From assembly GCF_002118315.1 (NCBI RefSeq), contig NZ_MTSZ01000002.1, forward strand, positions 496,001-560,000: 64,000 bases of DNA. Direction: 5' to 3'. The notes beneath the pieces are model-generated. The model worked only from the letters and a program-made list of their open reading frames with translations. It was not told the origin of the DNA and made no database searches. The position numbers were made by a program, and so were the translations under genes. Origin of the DNA: Kiloniella majae (GTDB lineage Bacteria > Pseudomonadota > Alphaproteobacteria > Kiloniellales > Kiloniellaceae). The number at the start of each line of letters is the position of its first letter. Positions within the stretch are counted from its first letter, which is position 1. Positions 29,205-38,589 of this stretch are shown here, one piece after another.

Positions 29205-29218
29205 AGGAGGATACCATA
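29205..29218 (+). promoter_or_regulatory. Shine-Dalgarno AGGAGG and apparent AUA start codon of purM
   Basis: AGGAGG at 29205-29210 is a perfect ribosome-binding sequence. Five bases later, ATA at 29216 is in frame with purM. No ATG, GTG or TTG lies at that spacing, and an in-frame stop at 29189-29191 excludes an upstream start. The next possible codon, TTG at 29246, is 35 bases from the site. Confidence 0.6.
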
Positions 29219-30316
29219 AGTACCATCCCTAATAATCCTGATTCCTTGAGCTACAAGGATGCCGGAGTTGATATCGACGCAGGAAATGAGCTGGTTGAAG
29301 CCATTAAACCCCTTGCAAAATCAACAACTCGTTCTGGCTCTATGGCTGGTTTAGGTGGCTTTGGCGCTTTTTTTGATCCCAAAGCTGCAGGTTTCACTGA
29401 TCCTCTTCTTATTGCATGTAACGACGGTGTCGGCACAAAATTAAAAGTCGCTATCGAAGCAAACAAACATGATACCGTGGGAATCGACCTCGTCGCCATG
29501 TGTGTTAATGACCTAGTTGTTCAGGGTGGCGAGCCTCTCTTTTTCCTCGATTACTATGCAACGGGCAAACTAAGTGTTGAGGCCGGACGTGATATCATTG
29601 CCGGTATTGCCGAAGGTTGTGTGCTGTCTAACTGTGCATTAATCGGTGGTGAAACGGCCGAAATGCCCGGTATGTACAGCGATAATGACTATGATCTCGC
29701 TGGTTTTTCTGTCGGTGCGGTTGAACGAGGTCAGGCCTTAACTGGCGATCTGGTGAAAGATGGCGATGTCGTTCTTGGCTTGGCATCAAGCGGCCCGCAC
29801 TCTAACGGCTACTCTCTCATTCGTAAGATTGTCGAGATTTCCGGACTGAAATACAATGATCCCGCTCCGTTCCAGGACGGTGTAACTCTTGGCGAAGCTC
29901 TGCTTACACCAACACGTATTTATGTGAAAAGTTGCCTTGAGGCTATCCGTGCCTTTGGCCCACACGGTGAAGGCGTAAAGGCGTTTGCTCATATCACAGG
30001 CGGTGGATTTGTCGAAAACCTACCCCGGGTTTTACCTGAAGGACTGGGCGTGACAATCGACGGGATCTCCTGGCCTGTACCACGTGTCTTTAGCTGGCTT
30101 GCTAAAGTCGGTGGTATTGATGAACATGAAATGATGCGCACATTCAACTGTGGTATTGGCATGGCCGTTGTGGTTGCAGCAGACAAGGTAGAAGCCGTTA
30201 CGGGCATTCTTCAGGCTCAAGGGGAAACTGTAGTCTCGCTCGGCACAGTAGAAACGCGCAGCGAAGGCGAAGAAGCCGTTCAAATTGAAAGGCTCGCAGA
30301 AACGTGGCCCGCTTAA
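29216..30316 (+). CDS. purM: Phosphoribosylformylglycinamidine cyclo-ligase, apparent AUA start
   Basis: PurM closes the imidazole ring to make aminoimidazole ribotide in purine synthesis. The protein shows [22 protein letters not shown], the [10 protein letters not shown] nucleotide-binding segment, [11 protein letters not shown] and [14 protein letters not shown], all standard. With an AUA start it has 366 codons before the stop and reads [19 protein letters not shown]. coli PurM likewise has several residues before [12 protein letters not shown] start at 29246 (356 aa) is the alternative, but it has no ribosome-binding site. It overlaps purN by 13 bases. The start is the only unusual part, and a single-base sequencing error of ATG to ATA would also explain it. 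Confidence 0.9.
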   Translation: MSTIPNNPDSLSYKDAGVDIDAGNELVEAIKPLAKSTTRSGSMAGLGGFGAFFDPKAAGFTDPLLIACNDGVGTKLKVAIEANKHDTVGIDLVAMCVNDLVVQGGEPLFFLDYYATGKLSVEAGRDIIAGIAEGCVLSNCALIGGETAEMPGMYSDNDYDLAGFSVGAVERGQALTGDLVKDGDVVLGLASSGPHSNGYSLIRKIVEISGLKYNDPAPFQDGVTLGEALLTPTRIYVKSCLEAIRAFGPHGEGVKAFAHITGGGFVENLPRVLPEGLGVTIDGISWPVPRVFSWLAKVGGIDEHEMMRTFNCGIGMAVVVAADKVEAVTGILQAQGETVVSLGTVETRSEGEEAVQIERLAETWPA

Positions 30317-30951
30317 AAGTTGGCGTTCTGATATCTGGCAGGGGAAGTAATCTGCAAGCTCTTTTAGATGCCGCAGCAGATCCAGCTTTCCCTGCTGAAA
30401 TTGTATTGGTTGTCTCCAACGTACCAAACGTCGCGGGGCTAGGCCGCGCAAAGAAGGCCGGCGTTGCGACTGCAACCGTAAATCATCGCGACTATAAAAG
30501 CCGTGTTGATTTTGATAATGCGGTCACTAAAACCTTGGAACGTTCAGATGTAGAATTCGTCTGTTTAGCTGGTTTTATGCGTCTGGTCACACAAGAATTT
30601 GTTGAACATTGGCACAACCGGATGATCAACATTCATCCTGCCCTGTTGCCTCTGTTTCCTGGCTTGGACACACATCAACGTGCTTTGGATGAGGGCTGCA
30701 AGCTTCATGGCTGTACCGTTCATTTTGTCCGCCATGAAATGGATAGTGGCCCCATTATTGGTCAGGCAGCAGTACCCGTTCTCCCTGAAGATACGGAAAA
30801 CAGCCTCGCCTCCCGCGTGCTCACTGCAGAACACAAGCTCTATCCGGAGTGTTTAAAGCTCATCGCTGAAAAAAACATTACAATCACGGGCAATAGCCTC
30901 ACCTTCAAACAAGCATCACAAACAACAGAAGAGATAATCTGTAATCCCTGA
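30304..30951 (+). CDS. purN: Phosphoribosylglycinamide formyltransferase
   Basis: PurN transfers a formyl group from 10-formyltetrahydrofolate to glycinamide ribotide. The 215-aa protein begins with a GTG and shows [17 protein letters not shown] near 8-24, the [12 protein letters not shown] motif with the catalytic asparagine and histidine near 109-120, and [18 protein letters not shown] near 140-157, including the catalytic aspartate. It overlaps the end of purM, so the pair is translationally coupled. A strong terminator closes the operon. Confidence 0.96.
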   Translation: MARLKVGVLISGRGSNLQALLDAAADPAFPAEIVLVVSNVPNVAGLGRAKKAGVATATVNHRDYKSRVDFDNAVTKTLERSDVEFVCLAGFMRLVTQEFVEHWHNRMINIHPALLPLFPGLDTHQRALDEGCKLHGCTVHFVRHEMDSGPIIGQAAVPVLPEDTENSLASRVLTAEHKLYPECLKLIAEKNITITGNSLTFKQASQTTEEIICNP

Positions 30952-30989
30952 ATAGATAGCGATTACACAATAGCTCGTTCCCTATAAAC

Positions 30990-31026
30990 AAAACCCCACA
31001 GCCTCTATCAAGGCTGCGGGGTTTTT
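30990..31026 (+). terminator. Intrinsic terminator of purMN
   Basis: AAAACCCC-A-CAGCCT pairs with AGGCTG-C-GGGGTTTT around a six-base loop, with one A-C mismatch, and ends in a T run. Confidence 0.9.
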
Positions 31027-31077
31027 ATATTTCTCAATACTTCTTCTGATAGATTGCCTCTTTTTCTTGAGGCAATA

Positions 31078-32121
31078 TCAAAACTTATCAATCACAACGA
31101 CACCACTTGGCGATGTCGTCGACATCTTCATGAGAACATCTGCCCCCTCATGGAGATCTACGGTACGATCAATGAGTTTTTCAGGAGCCAAGTCGCCTTT
31201 GATAATCATATCAAGCATCTGACCATATTGATGGCCTTGCATCCCGTGACTTCCAAGCAGGTCAAGCTCTCGACCAATAACCAAATTCATCGGGATGTTC
31301 ATATCCCTGTGATCACCCGCCGCCAAACCAATCTGCACATGCCGACCACGCTTCGCAAGACAGGCAATAGAATTATACGCCGTTACCGGCGATCCCAACG
31401 CATCGATTGAAACCTCTGCGCCGCCATTGGTAACAGAAAAGATGGCATCAACAACATTATCGACTTTTGTTGCGTTAATTACCTGCTCTGCACCTAATAA
31501 CGTTGCCTGCGCCAAAGTCTGATCGTTTACATCAATGGCAATAACCCTTGCCCCCAACGCACGAGCAATCATCAAGGAGCTCAAACCGACGCCCCCGCAC
31601 CCGTGCACGGCAACCCATTGTTCAGAACCAACCTTCCCCCGCTTAACCACTCCACGAAAAGCCGTCATGAAACGACAGCCCAAACTCGCCGCAACAACAT
31701 GATCAAGTTGATCAGGCAACGCCACCAGATTAACGTCGGCATATTCGACAGCCATATACTGTGCAAAAGCGCCCCACCCCGTAAATCCGGGTTGAAAGTC
31801 ATCGTCACAGATATGCTCATTTCCCTTTTTACAGGACGGACAACGGCCACAACCACAGCTAAAGGGTACAATGACCTCATCCCCTTTCTTCCACCGCGTG
31901 ACCTTGGCACCAACTGCAACAATTGTCCCGGCGCACTCATGCCCGGGAACATGAGGAAAGGTCTTAATCGCGCCGTCATGCCCGACCCAACCGTGCCAAT
32001 CACTCCGGCATACCCCATTGGCTTTGACCTCAAGCACAACACCCCCAACTGGTGGCGTTGGATCGGCTAGATTGCCAACCTTTATATCGCCGTTAAATTC
32101 TTCATAATAAGCAGCACGCAT
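31078..32121 (-). CDS. Zinc-dependent alcohol dehydrogenase
   Basis: This is a medium-chain dehydrogenase/reductase. The 347-aa protein has the catalytic-zinc cysteine in NGVCRSDWHGW (about 36-46), GHECAGTIVAVG near 62-73, the structural-zinc cluster CGCGRCPSCKKGNEHIC near 91-107, and the NAD-binding glycines in VHGCGGVGLSS. The start at 32121 is supported by an AAGAAGA sequence and by the usual MRAAYYEEF beginning. Substrate is not predictable; the family includes alcohol, formaldehyde and sugar alcohol dehydrogenases. It stands alone, facing the purMN terminator. Confidence 0.93.
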   Translation of the reverse strand: MRAAYYEEFNGDIKVGNLADPTPPVGGVVLEVKANGVCRSDWHGWVGHDGAIKTFPHVPGHECAGTIVAVGAKVTRWKKGDEVIVPFSCGCGRCPSCKKGNEHICDDDFQPGFTGWGAFAQYMAVEYADVNLVALPDQLDHVVAASLGCRFMTAFRGVVKRGKVGSEQWVAVHGCGGVGLSSLMIARALGARVIAIDVNDQTLAQATLLGAEQVINATKVDNVVDAIFSVTNGGAEVSIDALGSPVTAYNSIACLAKRGRHVQIGLAAGDHRDMNIPMNLVIGRELDLLGSHGMQGHQYGQMLDMIIKGDLAPEKLIDRTVDLHEGADVLMKMSTTSPSGVVVIDKF

Positions 32122-32358
32122 GAATTTTCTTCTTAAAGGCAGGAAAACAGGAACAAGCAAAGAGACCTAAGAATATCCTGAAACATCCGGATTGAAAATC
32201 AAAAGACATTTGTGTTTGGATAAAGAGAGATAAAACATTACCAGTACCAGCCATGAAAACCAGTTCAGACTTGAAAATGCGCTAACCTTTGATAAAGTCA
32301 TCCTGAATTTGGCCTCTGGCCAGATATAGATATTTGTGGAACAGAGGATCACACGACA

Positions 32359-32481
32359 ATGACAAACGAAGAACTAACGGTTGAACGCCAGCGCGGTTGG
32401 GAAAGCTTTACAAAGGTTTCCACATATTCCGTTATCGCAATTATGCTCGTACTCGGTCTAATGGCTGTAACACTGGTTTGA
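32359..32481 (+). CDS. aa3-type cytochrome c oxidase subunit IV, 40 aa
   Basis: A tiny ORF reads MTNEELTVERQRGWESF followed by a single hydrophobic helix (STYSVIAIMLVLGLMAVTLV). This matches the pattern of the alphaproteobacterial CoxIV family, in which a short hydrophilic head with a tryptophan-containing GW-x-x-F segment precedes one membrane helix that packs against subunits I and III. An AGAGGA sequence lies before the ATG and a strong terminator lies 17 bp after the stop, so it is a self-contained transcription unit. No other oxidase subunit is in the window. Family assignment is by pattern only. Confidence 0.75.
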   Translation: MTNEELTVERQRGWESFTKVSTYSVIAIMLVLGLMAVTLV

Positions 32482-32498
32482 ATTTACTTGAACTAACT

Positions 32499-32527
32499 AA
32501 AAAGGAGGCTTTTCAGCCTCCTTTTTT
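32499..32527. terminator. Bidirectional terminator
   Basis: AAAAAGGAGGCT pairs with AGCCTCCTTTTT around a TTTC loop, with A and T runs on both sides, between the CoxIV gene and the convergent aminotransferase gene. Confidence 0.92.
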
Positions 32528-32537
32528 ATTGCCAATC

Positions 32538-33665
32538 TCACACGCCAACAAACCGCTCAAGGGCCAAGAAAAGCTGCTTGATATCATCTTCACTATTATA
32601 GAGATAAGGCGAGACACGAATACCAGCCCCTCTTTCACTGATAAAAACGTTTTCAGTTGCAAGCTTCTTCGCCAAATCTTCAATCTTTTGATTTGGAAAA
32701 CTGATGCCGATGATATGGCCTACTCTCTTGTCACCAACCGGAACAGCCCAGCCTCTCTCTTGTGCCATATCAGCAACAAGGTCCGTCAACGGTCTTAGTG
32801 TTTTTTGCACCTCATCCGCCCCCCACTTACTAACCTGTTTTGCAGATTCCAGGGCCATGGACAGCAGAATGAAATTATTACGTCCCCCCATGTCAAACCG
32901 CAAAGCACCGGATTTGGGCAAGTGCATACCTGAAGAAGGATCAAGATCATCACAGTTGAATTTATTATATTCGATAGCTTCCCCCGCTTGCCATTTAGGC
33001 GCAGCATAGAGAAAAGCAGATCCAACAGGACTTAAAAGCCACTTATAAGAAGAACAAATAAGGAAATCAGGCTGGATAGCTTTGACATCAATTGTCATAG
33101 CACCTATCGCCTGGGTCGCATCAATAACCAGCGCGGCCCCTTTATCCCGGCAACGTTCTCCAACGGCAACAAGATCTATTTTACTGCCATCAGTCCAGTG
33201 ACATGGTGGCAAGGTAACAATTGCAGTTTTTTCAGATATGGCCTCGAGCACATGAGGTGTCCAATCGTAATCCACAGGTCGCGCAACAATATTTAAGTCG
33301 CCGCCACAAGCATGTGCTTTCTGCTCCCAAGCGATAACATTGGACGGAAATTGACCTTCGAGCAGAACAATATCCTGCCCTCTATCCAATTGAAGGTTTT
33401 TTGCCGCCGTGGCAACGCCATAAGCCGTGGAAGGAATAAGAGCAATATCATTCCTTTGGGCTGCAATCATCTGCGCCAAAAGAGATCTCAACTCACCAGA
33501 ACGATCATCCCAAAAACCCGGATCAAGAGTCCAGGGATTTGACTTAATTGCCAGTCCTGAATCCCCGGCAGTTTTTGCGGATTTCAGCATGGGTGATTGC
33601 GCAGCGCAATTCAAATAACAAATATCAGAAGGGATATCAAAAAGGGATTTCGCGTTATCTATCAT
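32538..33665 (-). CDS. Class V aminotransferase-fold PLP enzyme
   Basis: This is a PLP-dependent enzyme of the cysteine desulfurase/selenocysteine lyase fold. The 375-aa protein starts IPSDICYLNCAAQSP, has a phosphate-binding PSTAYGVATAA segment near 79-89, the PLP aspartate in VIDATQAIG near 177-185 and the Schiff-base lysine in CSSYKWLLSP near 204-213. No catalytic-cysteine loop typical of IscS/SufS was seen, so cysteine desulfurase is doubtful; isopenicillin-N-epimerase-like or kynureninase-like members are alternatives. No neighbour suggests its substrate. Confidence 0.85.
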   Translation of the reverse strand: MIDNAKSLFDIPSDICYLNCAAQSPMLKSAKTAGDSGLAIKSNPWTLDPGFWDDRSGELRSLLAQMIAAQRNDIALIPSTAYGVATAAKNLQLDRGQDIVLLEGQFPSNVIAWEQKAHACGGDLNIVARPVDYDWTPHVLEAISEKTAIVTLPPCHWTDGSKIDLVAVGERCRDKGAALVIDATQAIGAMTIDVKAIQPDFLICSSYKWLLSPVGSAFLYAAPKWQAGEAIEYNKFNCDDLDPSSGMHLPKSGALRFDMGGRNNFILLSMALESAKQVSKWGADEVQKTLRPLTDLVADMAQERGWAVPVGDKRVGHIIGISFPNQKIEDLAKKLATENVFISERGAGIRVSPYLYNSEDDIKQLFLALERFVGV

Positions 33666-33864
33666 CGGACCTTACCAAAGAACTATATCGACTTCTGTCA
33701 TTGAAAATGCATCAAAGCATTCATAACAACCAATCGGTTATACCATGAGATAAGAATGACCCTACTAACGAGAAGAGTACACTTAATTTTTGTTGTCAGA
33801 AAAATTGAATGCGGACAAATTGTAAGCAGACAAAGCAAAGAATAAAGAGCAGGTATTTGCCCAC

Positions 33865-33893
33865 AAAAAAAGGGAAGCCGAAGCTTCCCCTTT
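33865..33893 (-). terminator. Intrinsic terminator of ndk with UUCG loop
   Basis: On the minus strand AAAGGGGAAGC and GCTTCCCTTTTTTT form a stem capped by the very stable TTCG tetraloop, followed by seven Ts, 25 bp after the ndk stop. Confidence 0.92.
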
Positions 33894-33918
33894 AAATCTC
33901 ATATAGTCAGAGAGGCTA

Positions 33919-34341
33919 TTAGCCAACCAACTCAGCGTCTGAGAAGAAGTATTTGATTTCTTCAGCAGCTGTTTCAGGAGCATCAGAACCGTGTACAGAG
34001 TTTTCGCCGATTGAAAGTGCGAACTCTTTACGGATTGTACCAGCGTCTGCTTCAGCCGGGTTTGTTGCACCCATAACTTCGCGATTTTTAGCAATTGCGT
34101 TTTCGCCTTCAAGAACCTGAACAACAACTGGCTCAGAGATCATGAAATCAACGAGTTCGCCAAAGAAAGGACGCTCTTTGTGAACAGCATAGAAACCTTC
34201 AGCCTGTTCGCGGCTCATGTGAATACGCTTGGAAGCAACGATGCGAAGACCAGCTTCTTCAAACTTGGCAATGATTTTGCCAGTCAGGTTACGCTTTGTG
34301 GCATCGGGCTTAATGATAGAGAAAGTACGCTCAAGAGCCAT
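33919..34341 (-). CDS. ndk: Nucleoside diphosphate kinase
   Basis: Ndk equalises nucleoside triphosphate pools through a phosphohistidine intermediate. The 140-aa protein starts [14 protein letters not shown]. It has [10 protein letters not shown] and the catalytic histidine in [12 protein letters not shown] near residue 117. The start is at 34341, where TAGGAG lies upstream; a longer frame of 25 codons is not supported. It is monocistronic with its own terminator and is divergent from the ABC-F gene. Confidence 0.97.
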   Translation of the reverse strand: MALERTFSIIKPDATKRNLTGKIIAKFEEAGLRIVASKRIHMSREQAEGFYAVHKERPFFGELVDFMISEPVVVQVLEGENAIAKNREVMGATNPAEADAGTIRKEFALSIGENSVHGSDAPETAAEEIKYFFSDAELVG

Positions 34342-34595
34342 GTCAGGCACTCCTACTTTAGATAAAGAATGGAAATCGTTTGGCGGCCTTATACAGCCAG
34401 AAATGCTTTGGGGCAACTGTAATTACATGACATCTCTGTGTTAGCAGTTATGCAAGGGGCACATCCCCCTATTCAGCATCATAAAAACAAATTTTCGCCG
34501 TGAAAGTGAGCACGTAAAATCGAACCAGCATTATTTTAGAAATATTCCTCAAGAAAACTCTTACCACAGCCGCACTTCAGTGATATTAAGCGCAC

Positions 34596-36503
34596 ATGCT
34601 ACATATTAATAATCTAACATACCGCATCGTAGGCCGCCCGATTTTCGAAGAAGCCTCTGCCACCGTACACAAAAACGATAAAGTTGGTTTTGTCGGCCGT
34701 AACGGTACGGGTAAAACGACCCTGCTAAAAATCATCTCTGGTGAAATTCCTTCAGAATCAGGCGATATCAACGTTCCCAATAAAACCAAAATGGGGAAAG
34801 TTGCGCAGGAAGCTCCGTCTGGAAATGTCAGTCTTATTGATACCGTTCTTCTATCTGATGTTGAGCGGACAGAACTTCTAAAAGAAGCTGACACGGCAAC
34901 AGACCCTATGCGTATCGCTGAAATTCACGAGCGCCTTGTGGATATAAAAGCCGATACTGCGCCTAGTAGAGCAGCGCGAATACTTGCAGGCCTGGGTTTT
35001 AACGAAGAAGCACAGCAACAGCCCTGTTCTGCTCTTTCTGGCGGTTGGCAAATGCGTGTGGCCTTGGCCAGTCTGCTTTTTGCAGAACCAGACTTCCTGC
35101 TTTTGGATGAGCCAACCAACCATTTGGATCTGGAAGCAACCATCTGGCTGGAAAGCTATCTTAAAAATTACCCGGGAACACTGTTACTCATTTCTCATGA
35201 CCGTGCTCTTTTGAACAATGTTGCCAATAAGATTATTCACCTCGAGAACCTTCAGCTAAACTCCTACACAGGAAATTACGATCAATTCGAACAGGTTCGT
35301 CGAGAACGTCTTGAGCATCAAGCGGCACAACACGCAAAACAACAAGAACAACGCAAACACATTCAGAGCTTCATTGATCGCTTTAAAGCCAAAGCGTCAA
35401 AAGCCAAGCAAGCCCAATCCCGCGTCAAAATGCTCGAGCGCATGCAGCCTATTGCTGCTGTTGCAGAAGACAGCACTTTGGCTTTTGACTTCCCCTCCCC
35501 CGAAGAGCTGGCCCCACCGCTCATCAACCTTGATCGGGTGGATATTGGGTACGAACCGGGCAAACCAATCCTTAAAGGATTGGATCTTCGTTTGGACATG
35601 GAAGATCGAATTGCACTTCTTGGTGCAAACGGAAATGGTAAGTCCACCTTGGTGAAGCTCCTTGCAGGGCGTCTGGAACCTCAAGAGGGACAACTCTATA
35701 AATCATCCAAGCTCAAAGTTGGATATTTTGCACAGGACCAAGCCGAAGAACTCGATCTTGATGCAACGCCTTATACTTTGATGGCTCGTCTGATGAAACC
35801 CGGCACGCCCGAATCAAAAGTGAGAGCACAACTTGGCCGATTTGGCTTTGGTGTAAATCATGTATCAACAAAGGTTGGCAAGCTATCAGGTGGCGAGAAA
35901 GCACGTCTGCTCTTTGCTCTGTCAACCAGAGACGCTCCACACATCCTGCTAATGGATGAGCCGACCAACCACTTGGACGTAGATTCCAGAGAAGCCCTTG
36001 TTCAAGCAATGAATGCCTTTGAAGGCGCGATTGTGTTGGTTTCACACGATCCCCACTTGATTGAACTTACAGCCGATCGTTTCTGGCTTGTCGCCGATGG
36101 TAACGTGCAGGCATACGACGGGGATCTCGAAGACTATAAACGTCTTTTAATGGAACAGCGCCGCAAAGAGCGCCAAAGCTCTCGTAAATCCAACGATGCA
36201 AGCCAAGGTAATGATGCGCCTCGTGCAAAAAGCATGAGTAAAAAAGACAAGCGCCGGGCAGCAGCAGAGGCCAGAGCTGCTGGGGGTGACCTCAAAAAAG
36301 CAGTTCGCCTAGCAGAACAAAAGATGGAAAAGTTTCAGGCAAAGAAAGACAAGCTTGAAAAAGAAATGGCTGATCCTTCACTCTATGAAGGAGATAATTC
36401 CAAGCAACTGGAACTGACAAAAGAGTTGGCCAAAATAGAAAAAGAGCTTACGAAAGCAGAAACCCAATGGCTGGAAGCTCAAGAAAAGCTTGAAGCCCCG
36501 TAG
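34596..36503 (+). CDS. ABC-F family ATPase
   Basis: This is a soluble twin-ATPase that acts on ribosomes rather than in transport. The 635-aa protein has Walker A GRNGTGKTTLLK (about 35-46) and GANGNGKSTLVK (about 343-354), ABC signatures in ALSGGWQMRVAL and KLSGGEKARLLF, and two DEPTNHLD Walker B segments. A linker of charged helices (about 235-300) joins the domains. After residue 530 there is a lysine-rich coiled-coil tail resembling Uup and YheS. The exact subfamily (Uup, YheS or another) is not decided. No antibiotic-resistance context is seen. Confidence 0.93.
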   Translation: MLHINNLTYRIVGRPIFEEASATVHKNDKVGFVGRNGTGKTTLLKIISGEIPSESGDINVPNKTKMGKVAQEAPSGNVSLIDTVLLSDVERTELLKEADTATDPMRIAEIHERLVDIKADTAPSRAARILAGLGFNEEAQQQPCSALSGGWQMRVALASLLFAEPDFLLLDEPTNHLDLEATIWLESYLKNYPGTLLLISHDRALLNNVANKIIHLENLQLNSYTGNYDQFEQVRRERLEHQAAQHAKQQEQRKHIQSFIDRFKAKASKAKQAQSRVKMLERMQPIAAVAEDSTLAFDFPSPEELAPPLINLDRVDIGYEPGKPILKGLDLRLDMEDRIALLGANGNGKSTLVKLLAGRLEPQEGQLYKSSKLKVGYFAQDQAEELDLDATPYTLMARLMKPGTPESKVRAQLGRFGFGVNHVSTKVGKLSGGEKARLLFALSTRDAPHILLMDEPTNHLDVDSREALVQAMNAFEGAIVLVSHDPHLIELTADRFWLVADGNVQAYDGDLEDYKRLLMEQRRKERQSSRKSNDASQGNDAPRAKSMSKKDKRRAAAEARAAGGDLKKAVRLAEQKMEKFQAKKDKLEKEMADPSLYEGDNSKQLELTKELAKIEKELTKAETQWLEAQEKLEAP

Positions 36504-36523
36504 GCAAAACTAAATTCTTCTGA

Positions 36524-37399
36524 TCAATTCGTGCCTGGCTGAAATTGATATTCTTCAAGGTAACGTGGCATGAATTGATCGGATAGCTCATCTCTATGTT
36601 CAGAAATTTCATCCCAGATTTCATTACGCAAATCAGGTTCTTTCTGAGAAAACTCATGGCTAAAGATTAAAAAATAATCTTTTGTTGCAATTGGTTGAGA
36701 AATTTTGACAACATCAGAGAAACTATTTTTATGAATATAGGCGTCTGCAACAATTCCCTGATCGGCAACACCATCAATACGTCCGCTTCTTAACTTGGTG
36801 AAATTGTTTTTGGTTGATCTCGCTTCTTCAACCATTACCCCTTTTCTCTTCAAGTCTTTTACAATTGAATACCCAGAATTGGCACCGATTACACCACGTA
36901 AATTAACAAACTTCTCACCATCCCAGTCCAACTCAGATCCCGCCCTTTTATAAAGCACGTAAGATAAAACCGTTAAACGCTTATCGCCATCGGGTTTTCC
37001 GTCTTTCATAGGGAAGACGCCAAATTCTTCACGTTCAGGTTTGTAAGAAAAAATAAACGCGGCATCCAGTTGGTTTTCTTTAAGCTCGTGCAATATACGA
37101 CGTCCGGGACGCCGAATATATTCAATTTCAAAATCCAGGTCATTGGCAATTTTGTTTAAAATATCCAGTGAAACACCAGGCGGTGAAGCCGGTTTGGGAC
37201 CAGTACCCAAGAAATGTGGATAGGATGAATTTTCGTTATAGCCAATACGTAATCTCAATGGATCGGCTACAGATGAAAAAGAGTACAAGCCATGAACTGT
37301 CAAGCACACCAATAGAGCCAATATAAATCTGACTATAGTCAAACGAACACACCTGGTCCAAGATAATATCTTACCCAACACAAACTCCCAGATTGTCAC
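36524..37399 (-). CDS. Periplasmic solute-binding protein, family 3
   Basis: The protein has a hydrophobic N-terminal segment (FILALLVCLTV) and then a family 3 solute-binding fold: LRIGYNENSSYPHF, PPGVSLDILNKIANDLDFEIEY and DAAFIFSYKPERE. The end of the second lobe carries YFLIFSHEF. No permease or ATPase gene is next to it, so it may serve a remote transporter or act as a sensor-like orphan. The start is uncertain. GTG at 37399 gives 291 aa, and inner GTG or TTG codons follow a GGGAG sequence about six codons later. It is convergent with the ABC-F gene across 20 bp. Confidence 0.82.
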   Translation of the reverse strand: MTIWEFVLGKILSWTRCVRLTIVRFILALLVCLTVHGLYSFSSVADPLRLRIGYNENSSYPHFLGTGPKPASPPGVSLDILNKIANDLDFEIEYIRRPGRRILHELKENQLDAAFIFSYKPEREEFGVFPMKDGKPDGDKRLTVLSYVLYKRAGSELDWDGEKFVNLRGVIGANSGYSIVKDLKRKGVMVEEARSTKNNFTKLRSGRIDGVADQGIVADAYIHKNSFSDVVKISQPIATKDYFLIFSHEFSQKEPDLRNEIWDEISEHRDELSDQFMPRYLEEYQFQPGTN

Positions 37400-37515
37400 T
37401 AGCTTAAAATAACATCAACGTCCCCCTAGCAACAATCTACCAACTTAAGCCATAACATCTTTCACTATTATTAAAGTCAGTTTAAAAATGTGGTTTTAAA
37501 TATACAGCAATGATC

Positions 37516-37548
37516 AAACGCCCTCGCCAACCTTTCTCAGCAAGGGCG
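37516..37548 (-). terminator. Hairpin after the exported hydrolase gene
   Basis: On the minus strand CGCCCTTGC pairs with GCGAGGGCG with one wobble pair. The T run is short, so it is a weak or factor-aided terminator. Confidence 0.4.
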
Positions 37549-37588
37549 CTGAATGCTCTATTTCTCAAGGGAAAAATCTGATCGGTCT

Positions 37589-38425
37589 TTAAGCAGCCGC
37601 ATCCGAAATTTTCTTCACAGCTTCTTTGGTTGTCCAAAGCCCGTTAGCGACATATCTGAAATTAATTAACGCTGCATGGTAACCATCACCTTCAGGAATT
37701 TTAGCTGCTGCAGTGGCATCTCGAACGACAGCAACTTCAAAACCTTGTTCCAGAAGATCATAAAGATGAGCTTGCACACAAAGATTTGCAGACATCCCGG
37801 CCAGGATTACTTTATTCACGCCATTCTTCCGTAGCTGAAGGGCAAGATCATTATTCTGGGGGCCATAAATCTTATGCGGGCTAGCAATAATCGTTTTTCC
37901 ATCCATAATTTGTTCTTTATATTCCGGCATAAAATCAGCACCAGAGTTTTCAAAACCGTCAAGGTTCAAGGAACCTTTGCGGTTAAACATCCCAATCTTG
38001 TGCATAAGTTTTTCTAGGGGCCCTTCAAACCGCCATCCATGATCTGTTGGATAATAATAATGCGGAGACACTGCCACAGTCATTCCGGCTTTTTTTGCTG
38101 TCCCGAGAAGAGCACCAATGTTCTTTACCACATTATGTTCTGTGACGCTTTCGCCAACAACACCCCAGGTAACTCCCTTTTCACTTAAAAAATCGACTTG
38201 AGGATCAACAACCACCAATGCTGTGTCAGTCAAGCTGACATCAACATCGACAGACGGCAAAGCAGGCTTATCAGGGTCGGCATAGTTCGGATTAGAGGTT
38301 GCAGCTTCAGCGCTTTTCCCCACCGAAGTTGCTGCCATACCTGCTGCAGCTAAAGTAACGGCAGCTCCCCCCAACATTGCACGTCGGGAAAAAGCTTTAT
38401 CATTATGATCATTGCACTCACACAT
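37589..38425 (-). CDS. Tat-exported isochorismatase-like cysteine hydrolase
   Basis: This 278-aa protein starts with a twin-arginine signal: SRRAMLGG at residues 14-21, then an alanine-rich hydrophobic stretch ending near AEAA (about 42). The hydrolase domain keeps the presumed triad: aspartate in VVVDPQVDFLS, lysine in SPHKIYG and cysteine in GMSANLCVQAH. Isochorismatase-fold enzymes hydrolyse varied amides and enol ethers. Most members are cytoplasmic, and export of the folded enzyme is the unusual part. An AraC regulator diverges from it across 164 bp and may control it. The substrate is unknown. Confidence 0.88.
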   Translation of the reverse strand: MCECNDHNDKAFSRRAMLGGAAVTLAAAGMAATSVGKSAEAATSNPNYADPDKPALPSVDVDVSLTDTALVVVDPQVDFLSEKGVTWGVVGESVTEHNVVKNIGALLGTAKKAGMTVAVSPHYYYPTDHGWRFEGPLEKLMHKIGMFNRKGSLNLDGFENSGADFMPEYKEQIMDGKTIIASPHKIYGPQNNDLALQLRKNGVNKVILAGMSANLCVQAHLYDLLEQGFEVAVVRDATAAAKIPEGDGYHAALINFRYVANGLWTTKEAVKKISDAAA

Positions 38426-38589
38426 TGGTCGGTTCCTTAATAATTCTGATCCAAGGACAATTCCTTGATCCCTAACATTTAGAACCTCATGTGTTCTCTA
38501 TCGTCTGAATTGTGTCTGTTTCATCCCAAGGGTGTGCATTCTCAAACTCTGTTCTTGTTATCCGTCACAAATTGCACAAATTATAATGC

